A stretch of DNA of 64,000 bases, from positions 1-64,000 of the forward strand of contig KN834841.1 in assembly GCA_000827265.1 (NCBI GenBank), given 5' to 3'. The notes beneath the pieces were generated by a model. The model searched no databases and had not been told where the DNA came from. It saw nothing but the letters and a program-made list of their open reading frames with translations. This document shows positions 23,255-35,900 of the stretch, piece by piece. A program made the translations under genes and the position numbers. The first letter of the stretch is position 1; every line of letters begins with the position of its first letter. The stretch is from Collybiopsis luxurians FD-317 M1 (Eukaryota; Basidiomycota; Agaricomycetes; Agaricales; Omphalotaceae).

Positions 23255-25030
23255 GATTTTCATCTGGCCACTTTCGTACTAGCAAGTATTGTACTGTATG
23301 TAACGCGTGCAATTTGGCGTTCATTAGAAGGTATCAGAATATAACACCTTTCATACTGGGATCTAGCTCGAGGTCGTTCGAACAAGGGCCTAGGGCCTAC
23401 AGCAAGTCCCTAAAGTGAAAGCAGCCCAAGAATGCCAGAAGTCAATGCAAACATGGAAGTATCTACACAGTTCCAAAAAGTTGTTAACAAAGCTACTTGT
23501 CAGATTCAACCTCCGCTAACTCGTCCTTACAAGGGTAACTTTAAGCTACTTCGTTGCAACAAAGTTACTTGCAAGTAACTTTTAACTTGTCTTACTTTCC
23601 ACTAGGGCCCCCAGCGGTAGGTCTCAGGCGCAGGTAAACAAATTTTATCTGGCAAGGCTTGTATGAAACCGGGAAAGGAGGAGAGATCTCGACGGATTGC
23701 AACCACAATGTCATCTGCAGACCCTTTGGTGTCTGTTACTAGTAGGACCTTAGTGTTGGTGCCCTCCGGATCTTCTCTTCTTTCGGATATGTTGGCCCCG
23801 GTACCCCAATCTCCTGTACATATTTCAAAGCAATAAATGAAAATATTAAACCATTTTTGTTACCAGTCCTTGTACTATGAAATTCAAAGACTTGTGGTTC
23901 CCCATTTATGCTCTCTGAGCCTGATGTGTAACTCATCCAGCTTGCTCAGGGATTGAAATGTTCATGTGAATGTTTCCTCAGCCTCTCACATTGCCCTTTA
24001 ATAACTGCGAGTACTTTTAAACCATTTTTGTTGCCAGCCTTCTAAATTTTAAATTCAGAGACAATGCAGAACCCAATTTTCAACCTCTAAACCTGATTCC
24101 TTCCTTTTTTTGCTTGCTCAAGGGTTGTAATGTCCATGTGGATTACTTGGGTTTTTTAACCACCAAGTGAAAGTTGATCTTTACTCATTCCTTCTCCTGC
24201 AATGGCTGCCCTACTAGTGACACTGTTTTCTCCTCTACATCTAGGCATGGTCCCCCAATGATCCATCTGCAGGCCATTCATGTTGTTGGTTTTTATTTAG
24301 TTGATTTGCTTAAGTGCGACTCTCTTAGCACAATCTCAACGAGTTGGGACCAGTAGCTGACTCAGGCATGCCATTATTGACATTCAACATTAGTGAAATG
24401 ATTATATACTCTGTCAGTCAAAAATTATTACATCATAAGACTTGGACTATTTGATCAATGACAGTATAAACTGTATACAGTACAGGATACAGTCAGTACC
24501 TGGACTTTTGTAAATGGAAGATATTGTACGGTTATGACTTTTGAATATAGTGTATGGTCTGCATTTTATCCGGCTATCATTCAACTAATGGCACATGTTT
24601 TGAGAGCGCTGGCATGGCAGCCGATAGAGGTTTTGAGAGAAAATGTAGTAAGATGTGTAGGAGGAAAGGTTCAAATATTGAGAAGGGGTAAGAACTAAAA
24701 AAAGTTCAGTGTAGTTGAGTAGGGGGTAGGTGATTCCTGTGTGTCCGTGATGCGTGGTGCATGCATACAAAATCATATAACATTATCACTTGTGGGAATT
24801 TGTCACATATTGTAATTGGCCAGTTCATAGATTACTGTACTTGGATGAATGTAGGCAACAGTCATGTGCCTGTCACTGTCCCCCCTTAGGCTTGATTGTG
24901 ACATGCCAAAATTTTGGCAACTGCATTTAAGTTATCATTGTTAGCCATTTTAGGTTAAAAAGTAGTCAAACAACAATAGAACTGGCACTGTAGATAATAA
25001 CTTTTCTGGAAAATATGAGCTACTCTCTTC
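23255..25030. other. Intergenic with a diverged tandem duplication
   Basis: No gene recognised. Segments at about 23845-24000 and 24017-24145 are diverged direct repeats: both contain TTAAACCATTTTTGTT, then AAATTCA.AGAC, then GCTTGCTCA.GG, then GTCCATGTG or GTTCATGTG. CpG content drops here, marking the passage from the host-like island to decayed DNA. Confidence 0.4.
23561..23582. repeat. Perfect 22-base palindrome
   Basis: AAAGTTACTTG followed directly by its complement, inside a short cluster of related GTAACTT and CTACTTG motifs (23500-23595). Could be a relic of a small inverted-repeat element or a protein-binding site. Confidence 0.55.
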
Positions 25031-27525
25031 ATGCTAATTTTCAACTGCTACCTCAATGTCTTCTCTGCCAAGCAGCCAGTGCAACATTTAGCTGATCATC
25101 CCAAGCAACTTCACTCTCTTTTGGCAACTCTCCCTCACAAGCTTCCTTTGAATCCACCTGCTATTGAGTCATCCTATTACTTTGGCTTACCATCTGAGGA
25201 TGTTGAAGAGCAGGGAACATTCAGTGCTGTGTTTCAATGCCTAGAGATTTGTCAAAGGAGAGCTGGAATAATTTGCTACACTGAAAGGGGACAGCACCTA
25301 GAAGCCATGGTAGACATGTTGGAGGGTGCTAATGAGGTTGTTTGTGGTTAAGGGTGCAAGGGGTGCATTGTGAAAGATTCCACAATACCAGAACAAACCA
25401 GTCCATGTAATTGCTCTTTGTCTGTTGAAACTTCAACTAGTGAAGAGGTAATGATCCATATTTTCAAATGTTCCAAGTTGTTCTACAACAAGAAACTATC
25501 TGTCAACCTTTCAACATCTCAACTGAGATAATAGGGTTATAAGATTTGTAGGCTTATAGAGCTTTTTCAAAATGCAGGAGTAACTCAACTGCTAATCATG
25601 GCAGGTATACAACCACATTCTGAGCAAGACATAATAATCAAAGACTTTGTACAAAGGCTGTTGCAGTCCAAAGGTTACTTGATTAAGCAGTAGAGTAATA
25701 GCTATATTTATACTACTCAAAAATAATATACTGTTTAATACAAAATCATTCTCAAATATTCCAGTTTCAAATTCAAGTTTCTCTTCTAGGTAAGCATTTC
25801 AGAGTTTGTTTCTGGATTGTTACCCAAAGGTTTTCAATAATTCATAAATAGTAGTCCTTTCATCTTTCAAGTCTAAACAACTTGAGTCAGAATGTTTGAT
25901 TCCATGTAGATGGGCTGAGAAGTAACCCACTTCCTGCTTCCACAGTCTGTTTCCACATTCAATTCCAGTATCTACCTGGTGGTATCTCTTTCTGAAGGAT
26001 TAGTATCCTTTATTTTGGTTCTCAGGTCTGTTATTCACAAGTGGTTGCTCATTGCAATTGAATGGAGTCCCTTAGATCAAAGGGATCTATAACCTTAATT
26101 CATTCTGAGGTTCAGTATCACTAACTGGAACATCTTTAATTAGGTTCTGCAAGGTTGTAGCCATCTCTTTTTCAGCATCAAGACAATCAGGTTCCTTAGT
26201 AGTCTGGCTGCCAGTCACCCGGGATAATCTTGATCAATGGCAAACCATTACAGTTGAAAGTGTTGTAGATGGTTTTAAACAATATACCTGCTTTATGAGA
26301 GACCATTATGATTGTTGGGTGGGTTTGCTAGCTTCGATGAATACTAGATCAATGTCTCTCAAGCATCCTGCATTGGACCATAATGGTATACCTTCCCACA
26401 GAATGGGTACCGTTTCTGAGTATCACCATTTTCATTGAAAGTTACCACTGCCAAGTGTAATTGTAGGCTTTTGCTGTCAGATTGCACTTACTGCAGCTAT
26501 CATGTGTATTGCAATACATCAATTTGCATTAAATACATGCCTAGTCTTAAATTTGGCCCATTAGCACAGTGGAGCAGATGAGTGATCATGATAGACAAGC
26601 TTTTGATGAAGCATGGCTAGAAAGGCTTATAGTGTCAGCAACGGATATGGGGGAAAGAGTACCTAAATGGAAGCAGCTTGATATCACCAATTCCAATAGG
26701 CTTGCTGTGAAAAAAGCTAAATTAACACATCCCATCATTATCTTAGACTTGGACACAAGCAGCAATGAGTCCACTCTTGTAATGGCATTGGGGATTTGGT
26801 GCTGTTAAGGGACTCATATGGCTAGTAGTAGCTTTTGAGTTTTTTTAGATTACTTATAGTTCTCACCAATAGACACAACTAGTTCCTATTAAGAATCTAT
26901 GTATGTCCGTATGGCGAAAACAAAAGCTAAGGCAAATTATACAGCAGGTAAGTATTTATCCTCCTAATCAGAGGCTGTAATTAAATAGAACAAATATATA
27001 TATACATGATTATTATTACATAATGTCTGGCATGCCCATGTCTGTATTAGGGAGTAAACTGATGCAGAGGGTTACACCCTCCCCTCATGCTTTCAGGAGT
27101 GGTGAACAGGTCCACTCATTTAAACTGATCTATTTCAAGATATCACTCAATTTTACTTTCATTGGAGGGCCTAGAAAAGGAGGCCCCTGTTTATGCTAAA
27201 CTCTTGCAAACTCAATTATTTAGTGAAATGATGTAAGTTTGATTCCACATTTTTGACAAGCCTTCTGACATTTTCTTCTAGGTCTGCTGGGCCAGATGTG
27301 ATTCCTCCCATGAGATATGACTATAGTGCTCTCAATGCCTTTGCTCTTGCTGAAATGGAAAATGCCTCTGGCACTGATGCCTCAGAGCGTGATGAAACCA
27401 ACCAGGTTGAGCAGTCTGCTGGTGATCCATCAGGTAACAGTGATGATGCTGGAGCTCCAGAGGATCCTGATGGATCTTCAGAAGAGGGCAGAGCTCCTCA
27501 AGCTGCTACCAGTTCCTCGGCATAA
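25031..27525 (+). other. Remains of an unrecognised gene or element
   Basis: Three plus-strand frames with biased composition suggest one decayed gene: 25031-25351 (about 106 codons, includes ESSYYFGLPSEDVEEQGTF), 26569-26808 (begins MEQMSDHDRQAFDEAWLERL) and 27253-27525. The last follows an acceptor-like TTCTTCTAG and carries PPMRYDYSALNAFALAEMEN, then an acidic, Ser/Gly-rich tail. I cannot name the family, and the stretches between the frames hold nothing I recognise. A transposon ORF is possible given the neighbourhood. Confidence 0.25.
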
Positions 27526-27829
27526 GATTGTTCTCAGTTTCAAGTGCACTTTGTATCTCAGATTTCAATTTTTTTTAAACCCCCCTCTTCAGGCTCTTCA
27601 AATCATTGCTCATTGTTGGATGCTCATTATTGTAGGATGTTTGTTATCATAGGATGCCTGTTTGTAGGATGCTCATTATAGTAGGATGCTCATCATTGTA
27701 GTGTTTAATCTTTATTTGCAAATATAATTTAGCTGCTTTGACATGAATGTTACCCTGGGCTTCCCAGGAGGACTCAGGAGGGCTGGGGAAGGTTTACATT
27801 TGCCCAGGTGATAGGTCCTTTTTCCAGAT

Positions 27830-28110
27830 GAAGTTGAGGTGAGTACATGGGAGATTCAGCTCCAGCCTGTACCATCCTTGAACTCTTGGCAACATTGCCT
27901 CCATTGCCTCAAGAATTCAAACTTACGCTAGTGCCCCGCTCATTGTAGCTTGGATCAGGTACATATACTTGGGGCAGTGGAGGAAGAGGAGGACCATGAG
28001 TGGTGCTGCAGTTCACATTCGAGGGTCTGTGTGAAGATGCTTCTTCAAATGTTTATTGACAGGGAGTGCTCATTGTGATACATTGTGAGTGGTCACTTAC
28101 AGTTATTGTT
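27830..28110. repeat. Diverged repeat shared with 45850-46150
   Basis: Shares with 45850-46150, in the same orientation, CTAGTGCCCC.C.TATTGTA, ATCAGGTACATAT, CTTGGGGCAG, GAAGATGCTT, TTTAT, GGGAGTGCTCAT and GGTCACTT. On the minus strand both read a Pro-rich peptide (PPLPQ.YVPD.SYN, then GTS.SLN). They are two copies of one unrecognised dispersed family. Confidence 0.6.
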
Positions 28111-29787
28111 TGACAAGGAAGAAGAAAGAAAGGTGCAAAAGGCCAGGAGTCTTAACAGCGGAAGGGAGACAAGGAGAACAGAGAGAATGAGAGACACAGA
28201 ATTTCTACTTTACCAGCTGTCTGTATCACCGTTTGAACAAATGACTCTGTGTACCAATACTTTTATGCATAGCTGAGAGTTATTTTCAGCTAGTCAAATT
28301 TTATCTGGTGCTAACATCCATAGATAACATAGAAGCTACATATAAAAATCTACTCAGATCCTTTTCTGTGAATTTTAAGGCTGTATAGACAGGTCGTATC
28401 AGACCCCCCATTCTCCATGACCTCAAGCACCACTAATGAGGTGGAAGCAACTGTGTCTACATAGAATGTCTGCCAACTCCCAATATTGGAATCATAATGA
28501 GTGTCAGCAATCTTGATGAGTGTTTCATCTCATGAAATGGGAGATGCTGGGAAGTGATTCCATGAAGAGCAGTAATAGAAAATATTCAAAGGGGAGGGTT
28601 CTGATGCATTCTGGGTGCTCACTTTCAGTGATGCCCACAGGCAGATATGAATGGGGGCCTCTTTCAGTTCTCAAGTAGACAGCTCATTTGGGTCTGGAAA
28701 ATATAGAGCGAAGTGTGTTAAGATAATTTCTTCAGAAAGGCGAACACCTATGTGCCCTTGAGAGCCAGTGTATCTACAACAGTGCCCAATATGAATATCC
28801 TCTTCAATCACAGCTCAAGGAGGGGCTGATTTGGGCTAAAGGTGAGCATGAGGGATTTCTGAAGTTCAAAATATCCAGCCTCGGCCTGAGGGTTTATGCA
28901 TAGATGAGGTGAGAGACAGTATGATTCTTGCTCCTGTGTGATCTAATGCATAGTTTTTGCTGCAGGCAATGGTTTGAGACAATGAAATAGTTGAGGCAGC
29001 AGCTGCAGATGGGATAGACACTTTGTGGTCTATAAATTGACTGACACTGGAAATAGGGCCACACTTGGAAATGAATGTGACAGATGTAACCTGACTCATG
29101 GGGGGAAGGACAGGTGGAACCTCAAACTTGGCTGCATCAGCAGTCTGAGTTGGCCATGTGACTGCAGAACCTACCTCAAATGGCAGGCGGTTGTAAACAG
29201 CACACAAACTAGACATAATAGAACAAAAATTAGACATGAATGGCAAAGGAATACCCATCCTAAAACAGGAGCCCCCCAAAAAAGAAAAAAAGGCAACAGG
29301 ACTACAATGGATGCAACAATATGTTTGGCTTGGAACACAACATCCCAGAATGCAGTGGCCAGCATTTTGAAGCCAGAGACAGACTTAGAAGAAGGTGAAG
29401 AAGGAACAGGATCACATGAGACTGAGCTGGCATTGGAAGACAGCAGAGGGCAGGGCTGATGTTGACCTGTAGTTTTATTTAGCTAAATCAAAAGCCGTTT
29501 GCAGTTAGTTACTGTTGCTTCAGAATAATGATAGACTGACCTGAGTTATAGTTCAAAATGATGAGTCTGCAGTGGTTAGCCACTGCACTTGGAGTTGTTG
29601 GCCAGAGTGCATAGAAGAGACAGTGGCACAGTTGAATGGCAGAGGATAAGGAGTTTTCAGTTCACATTGGATGGCTATGTTGGATTTGGTCATAGCCCAC
29701 ACAGCCACCTGTAAATGTCCCTAAAATAGCAACTTGTTTCTGGAACACATAAGCTTCCTGTGTGAGGTGTCAGTCTATGCCTTCCTC
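28111..29787. other. Decayed DNA, unrecognised
   Basis: Frames of 130-145 codons lie on both strands (28866-29279 -, 29025-29459 +) and overlap each other; neither matches a family I know. TG/CA-rich and CpG-poor, like the adjacent chaperonin fragments. Confidence 0.35.
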
Positions 29788-30088
29788 TACAACCACCACT
29801 GACTTTGAGGACTGCAATTTGAAGTGCTTTAGATAGTGGAGAGTGAGTTCGCCAATGGATTTGCTGGCAGATGAGATGATGAATTCAATGCCAGGGTCAG
29901 CAATTTCTTTGAAGATCTGTGAAAATGAAGGAGATTAGAGAAATAAGGATGGATGTTGTTGTGACATGTGCACTTTTTCCAAATGCTGCTCTTCTCCCTG
30001 GGTTAAATTAAGCATCTCATCACATTTTTGATGAGGACTATGCCTTTTGTTTTTTCCTGGGCAATGTTGAGTGGCAGTTCACATGCAT
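29788..30088 (-). pseudogene. CCT8: Fragment of chaperonin CCT theta (CCT8)
   Basis: Part of the apical domain of the cytosolic folding chaperonin TRiC/CCT, subunit theta. Minus-strand pieces: PLNIAQEKTKGIVLIKN, then MLN.TQGEEQHLEK, an intron starting GTGCACATGT and ending TTCACAG, then IFKEIADPGIEFIISSAS, GELTLHYLKHFK and, after a one-base loss, IAVLKV. Only about 75 residues of a roughly 540-residue protein are present. The retained intron shows a DNA-level copy, not a processed cDNA. It abuts the CCT1 fragment almost directly. I base the theta assignment on KTKG.VL.KN and GE..LHYL; another CCT subunit is less likely. Confidence 0.6.
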
Positions 30089-30094
30089 TTGCTG

Positions 30095-31760
30095 GTAAAC
30101 AAAGAATTGTCTTGAACATCACCAGACATGAGACCAAGGCTGCAATGCAAGAGAGCCTTCTTCAGGTCCCCAACAGGTGCATTTTGAGCAACATGATGAT
30201 ATGAGTGTAGTTTTGCTATGAGATTGGTTGAATCTTTTGCAGCATTTACTGCTAGCATCTTGGGTATGGACAAGAGTGCACTGGCAAATTCAGCAATCAC
30301 CAATTGTTCTCACAAGCCCTGTTGGAAAAGTTAGGAGATTGAGAGCATTGAGACAAACTATGAAAACATACTAATGTTGCTGTGAAGTTCTCCAAATAAA
30401 TGCTTAGTGCTGACTCAACAGCACCACCTCCAGGGACCACAGCTCCATTCTCTAGAGTACACTTAATAACAGATAATGTATTGTGCAGTGCTTTCTCTAT
30501 GTCGAGCATGTAATTATTTGCCCCCTGTAGGACAATAGAAGAGGAGCTGACTACCTTCATCCCTTTGATTAAGATGAGTTTGTCATCTGAGAATCCACTC
30601 TTGAATAACCTCTTCTGCTGTCCCAAGATAGCTGGCTTCCAAGCTCTCCTTGCCCTCTAGATTTGCAAGAGTTGAGATGAATTGACCGCCAGTGGCTTTT
30701 ACAATCCTTTGTAAATCCTCCTTCCTACATCTTCAAACAGCCATGGCTCCAGCTTCAACAATGCCCTTGGTAGTTAGGACAATGTTGGCTCCTGCTCCCA
30801 GAATCTTTTGAATGCATTCAATGGTGATTTTAGATTCCCTAACAAAGAATGGGTATCCATGATCTCCAGGAAAAAAGGAAATTGGAGAACAAACTGCTTT
30901 CAAATTTCCTCGAGCTGATTAGGATCATCTACCAAAATCTGGATGCCAAGCTGCATATGGGCTTTTTGCAAATTCATATCCAGACATGCAATTTTGGCAT
31001 TGGTTATTCACTTTTTCATTGCTATAGATGATATATTAAAGATGGGTGAATATGAGCTAAATGGGACACACCATGACTAGCAATCATACAATTCAGAGCA
31101 TATCCTTGCACAAATAGTGACTCTCATGCACTTTGTCTTGAGGACATTGACCGCTTTTACAGGATATTTGATGTCGCCTCTTGAATTTAGTTTTCACTGC
31201 AAGCATAGCATCGACAGCCATTGGGGAAAATATATCATCATCACTGAGATGGAATGAACTAGAAAGCCAATAAAAAGATGATTGAGCCAGCTGACTTTCC
31301 AATGATTTTGCTTGACATGGTTGTCTGTGCAGTGTTGATCAAAGCATCCCTCCCAAGAACATCTACCTTAATGCTCAACTGATCTTGCATAAATTTCACT
31401 GCTTCTTGGCAAGCCAACTGGTAACTGGTGATTATGGTGGTGGGATGAATTTTGGCTTTGATGATCTCATTGGCATAATGAAGAAGTTCGGCGGCAATGA
31501 TCACAGCGGAAGTAGTGCCATCCCTGATTTCTTTGTCCTGTTTTGAGCAAGGTCAACAAATATGCATCTTGCAGGATTCTCAATGGATAGAAGAGATAAA
31601 ACTGTAGCACCATCATTGAATTCACCCAAAAATAGGAGTCTAAGTGAGTCCATGAAGAAGAAGGATTGCCAAATGGTTGTGCAGAACACATCTAGGAGAG
31701 GAGTGCATGAAAGTCGACCCACCAGCAGTGACACTACTGTCCTCAGGGATACACCTGCAT
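30095..31760 (-). pseudogene. CCT1: Chaperonin CCT alpha (CCT1/TCP-1) pseudogene
   Basis: A decayed copy of the alpha subunit of the actin/tubulin-folding chaperonin. Recognisable in order: NDGATVLSLLSIENPA (31625), IIAAELLHYANEIIKAKIHP (31500), ACQEAVKFMQDQLSIKVDVL, SSKIIGK, AVDAMLAVKT (31220), LDMNLQKAHMQLGIQILVDD (about 30950), EAGAMAV then TGA then RCRKED (30735), GKESLEASYLGTAEEV (30650), LIKGMKVVSSSSIVLQGANN (30560), VVPGGGAVESALSIYLENF (30430) and AEFASALLSIPKMLAVNAAKDSTN (30270). An intron of about 55 bases (GTATGTTTTC to TTCCAACAG, near 30320-30375) is retained. Frameshifts and TGA stops are scattered throughout. The N-terminus and the last 50 or so residues are missing or unreadable. 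The true gene presumably lies elsewhere in the genome. Confidence 0.85.
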
Positions 31761-31860
31761 CAGCCAATGTCCCTCAATGGATGTTCTGGAACTACTCATT
31801 CTTAATGACAAACATTTGCATCAAAGACATTTTTTTGATGTCATCACATACATACAACAG

Positions 31861-32440
31861 GTGAACAAGTCCTGTACAGTTTGTATATTGGATGTTGAGG
31901 AATGATCCTCGAGTGTTGAATAACAAATCCAGTAGCTTGGTGCAACTAGAAATTGTATATTGAAAGAACTCATTAAGACAGTATTAACAAGGGTTGACTC
32001 AGAAGGTTTGTGACTCGGTGTCTGTTTACCCTACGAGATGGAATATTTGAAAGGCTATGGCAGTCAAATAGTCTTGTTGATCAGTTCAACAAGTGAGAGG
32101 TAGATAAGCCAGTGACTCAGTGTCAATTGGGTTTGCTTGACTCAGTGTTAAGCAGAATAATATTAGAAAACCAGTGAACAAGAGAATAGAAACAACACAG
32201 GTCAAGATAGTTCAGGTAATAACAGCATTATTGTGAGAGATGTAGGTATGAGGCTTTTATACTCCTGTGGGAAGACATGAGGCATTGTGGGTATGAGACA
32301 GTAGAAGTAATTAATTGGTTTGCCTTGCAGTATGCATAATGAGACTCAACCATATGGGACTGAATAATACATTGATTATCAAGAGGTATGGTAAGCAGAT
32401 GGGTTACAAAGAGTGAAGAAAATGAATTGGGGGCATAACA
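31861..32440 (-). repeat. Gypsy LTR fragment (3' LTR of an older element)
   Basis: Matches the main element's LTR from about its base 115 to its middle and then follows a different U3, shared with 44276-44743. It ends GGGGGCATAACA at 32440, directly followed by the polypurine-tract complement TTACCCCCCC. The left (outer) end is truncated. Confidence 0.85.
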
Positions 32441-32569
32441 TTACCCCCCCTGAGGTCCTTGAGCCCTTGAAAGGACATGTTGCAAGCTTTTGACATGTAG
32501 CTTTTGATGCAACATGGTGTTGTGACTGCTGCGCTGTCAGATTGAGTTTCAATGTGCTGGCTGCATCAG
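32441..32569 (-). mobile_element. Gypsy 3' internal remnant with polypurine tract
   Basis: About 130 bases matching the sequence next to the main element's 3' LTR (48506-48633): the C run, CTTTTGATG, the GTGTTGTGACTG stretch, CAGATTGAGTTTC and GTGCTGGCTGC. It stops exactly where Plavaka copy B begins (CATCAGAGAAAATAG), so Plavaka appears to have inserted here. Confidence 0.75.
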
Positions 32570-32589
32570 AGAAAATAGACTGAGCTTTA

Positions 32590-32760
32590 GGTAAACTAGG
32601 ATATGGCAGTATCCCAAGGTAACCTGGGTAACCTGTGCACCAAAGGTAACCAAGGAAAAGATAATATCCTTGGCAAACCTCAGCTAACCTAGGAAAAGAT
32701 GATATCCTCAGCAAACCTCTGGTAACCAAGGTAATAGCCTGATTCAGAATGCATAATAAT
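32590..32760 (-). repeat. GGTTACC-rich terminal segment of Plavaka copy B
   Basis: The counterpart of 7085-7275: repeated GGTAACC and CCTAGG-type motifs with GGATAT spacers just inside the element end. Confidence 0.65.
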
Positions 32761-32949
32761 ACAAAATTGAGTCTAAAGTATCTTCAAACAGTTTCAACAA
32801 TAGAGGTGAATAATTAGTTTTGGTCATAATCCATTCATTGCAACTACAGTGACAGATTGAGCATCAACTATAACTTTACATAAGAATGTCAAGTGAAAGT
32901 ATCTGAAAACCAGATTTTAGATCTACTACTGCTAAAGGAATAAATCAAC

Positions 32950-35900
32950 TTCGGCAGGCCACTCATTTCATAGTAAGGCACTGCATAGACAGTACCTGAG
33001 CTTTTCAAGTTGGAGATGATATGGCGGAATACACAAAGTATATAGTAGTTGTTGTGTCTGGGAGTTGGTATATGTGAACCAATTGAAGAAAAAAAGAAAA
33101 CAAATGTGAAAGCCCACTGCACCAATTCCCATCTGACAGCATCGATAACCAGTTATGAACTCAGTTAAGTTGGTTGCCCAAGACTTCAACTGAAGTAAAA
33201 TCCTACCATTTGACTGGAAGCAAATGATGCCAGCCTCTCGAAGGATACTGGGATTTGTGTTTGACCCTTGAGCATCGCCAAATGTGAGATTTAAAACCAT
33301 CTACCAATTCTGTGGAGAACATTGTCATTGAAGACTAAAGACATCAAATGGAACACTGGAGCTCAGTACTTGAAGTAATATGCATCAAAGTCAGCCTCTC
33401 AGTATTGAAGTATAGGGACAGCCACATACTAATGTGTTCCTGGGATCGCAAGACTCCAATGAATTTCATTGCCCAAGTCATCTGTTGAGCACCACTCATC
33501 TACACCTACAACTTTGTTTCAGCGGATAATTCCATGGAAGGCATGTTATGTTCTCTCCTTCAACACTGCTGAATGGGAGAACTACAATCAGTAGAGGATG
33601 CCCCTGCAGCAAAGTGGCGTAGGTAGCCACAATACCAGATGTAAAGGCCAGTACTCCATACAAAGCAGCCAGAGAAGCCAGCTTCTCGGTATGCAGGTTT
33701 AGAGTAACACCCTTGAGACTACAAGAGAAAAAGACATTCATTCTCTTTGTCACTAATAGATGGATGATAAATTTACCTTTAGCTAGCCACTTTGCCACTT
33801 ATACTATCAGTGACAATGACAGGTTCAGCCCTCCACACCTTCAAAACCAATGACCCAACCTTTGATTTCATGCAGCTGTTAAAGTAAGCATCTTCTCAGA
33901 TGGAGATATAGGGACATTTGTATGCCCAGCAGTAAGTATGGGCTGAAAAGCTGGGTCAGAGATAAGATTTACTGGTAAATAGTTCAACCTACGCAGGTCT
34001 CAATGTCATCTCAACTTCCTGAGCTGCTCAGGCCCGATGAGGAAAGTTGGGATTACCCAAAGCCTTGTTGTCTACTGGCAGGAAATAACCCTAGCTGGCT
34101 AAAGAAGCCAGCCTCCATCGATCAAAATATACAAAGATCTGTCAAGTGAGTTCATGTCATGTGCACAAGAGATTAGCTTCTCAACGTGGCCATTAAACAC
34201 TTGCATATTGAGGACAAATACCAGATATGAAGTCAGCACTCCACTTGAAGCAACCAAATAAGCCTCTCTTTATGGAAGGTTAGGGAAATCTGATGAGACT
34301 GCAAGAGACAAAGGTGTTCATGCAAACTTGTTACTAGTATACTGATGTGGAATATACCTTGGACAATGTCAAAGCCACCTTTACACATTCATCTGCATTG
34401 CTTACAATGACAAGTTTGTTTCTTGACACTCTCTGAGTTCAATGACCAGAAATTTGACTTGGTGAAGCGGCTGAAGAAGCCAGCCTCTTTAAATCAAGGT
34501 ATAGCGACATTCATGTACTCACCAGCAAACACGAGCTGCAAAGAATAGTCAAATATATGAATTATGGGTGGATAGTTCAATTTCTTACCTATGCTGGTCA
34601 ATGACCTCACATCTTCCTCAGCTGTGCAGACCTGATGAGAAGAGTCAGGATGTTCCAAAGTCTTGTCATCCACTCACAGGAACTAACCAGAGCCAGCTAA
34701 AGAAGCCAGCCTCTATTGATCCTCATCCAGTCATAGCAGCTAGCTTGAACCAGCTAGAGAAGCCAACCTTTTGCCGATTGAAATATACATAGATTCATCC
34801 AATGTGTTAGTTCATTGTGTTGGCATGTGAGAGAGAAATTGGGCTTTGTTAAATTGAGCAATGTGGTTATTGAACACTTGCACAATGTGTAGCAATGCCA
34901 GATGTCAAGACCAACACTCTGTGCAAAGCAGCTGAACAAGCCAGGTGCTCTGTATTGACATTTGAGGAAATCTGATGAGATAGCAAGAAGCAAAGACATT
35001 CAGACAAATTCATTGTTAGTATATTAATGAAGAATGTACCTATGACAATCTCAAAGCCATTTCCCATCACATCTGTATCACTTACAATGACAAAGTCATT
35101 TCTCAACACTTTTGGATTCAATGGCCCAAAATTTGACTTGATAAAGTGGCTGAAAAAGCCAGCTTCTCAAGATCAAGTATAATGACATTCATATACTTCT
35201 TGGCAAATATGAGTTATAAAAGGCTGCTCAGTGATATAAATTACAGGGATTACAAGTAGACAGTTTGAGCTCACACCTACAATGGTACAGGATTGCTTGA
35301 AGTCAAAGTGCTCATCCAATTGCAGCAGCGCACTTGAACTAGCTAAAGAAGCCAGTCTCTAATGATCAGAGTATGCAGAGACCTGCTAAGTGTGTTCGTG
35401 CCTTGAGCTATCACATGGTAGAGATTGGCTTCAATCTTGCGCATTGAAGGGCAATGCTAGATGTCAAGTCAGCACTCAACTTGAAGCAGCTGAACAAGCC
35501 AGCCTCTCAGTTTGGAAGGTTAGAGAAATTCAATGAGACTGCAAGAAACAAAAGTGTTAAGGTGTATTCAATACTAGATATCAATGTGAAATTCACCTTG
35601 TGCAGTCTCAAAGCCCCCTTTCCATTCATCTCGCTTGCCCCTTGACACTCTCGAGCTCAATAACCCAAGATTCGACTTGGCTAAAAAAGCCAACCTCTCA
35701 AGATTGATGCACAGCGGCATTCACATACTTCCCATCAAATACAAGCTACAAAAGGGCAGTCAGAAATATAGATTATGGGTAGATAGTTTGAGTTCTTACT
35801 TTTGCTGGGATCAATGTCATATTGTCCTCCTGGGGTGCCTAGGCCTGAACTAAGCCTCACCAAAAATTAAGGTTGAATGAACAAGCCACAATTTTGATAG

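Noticed and set aside
29788..31760. Functional chaperonin gene
   Set aside because: Multiple frameshifts, TGA stops and missing ends; only fragments of two subunits remain.
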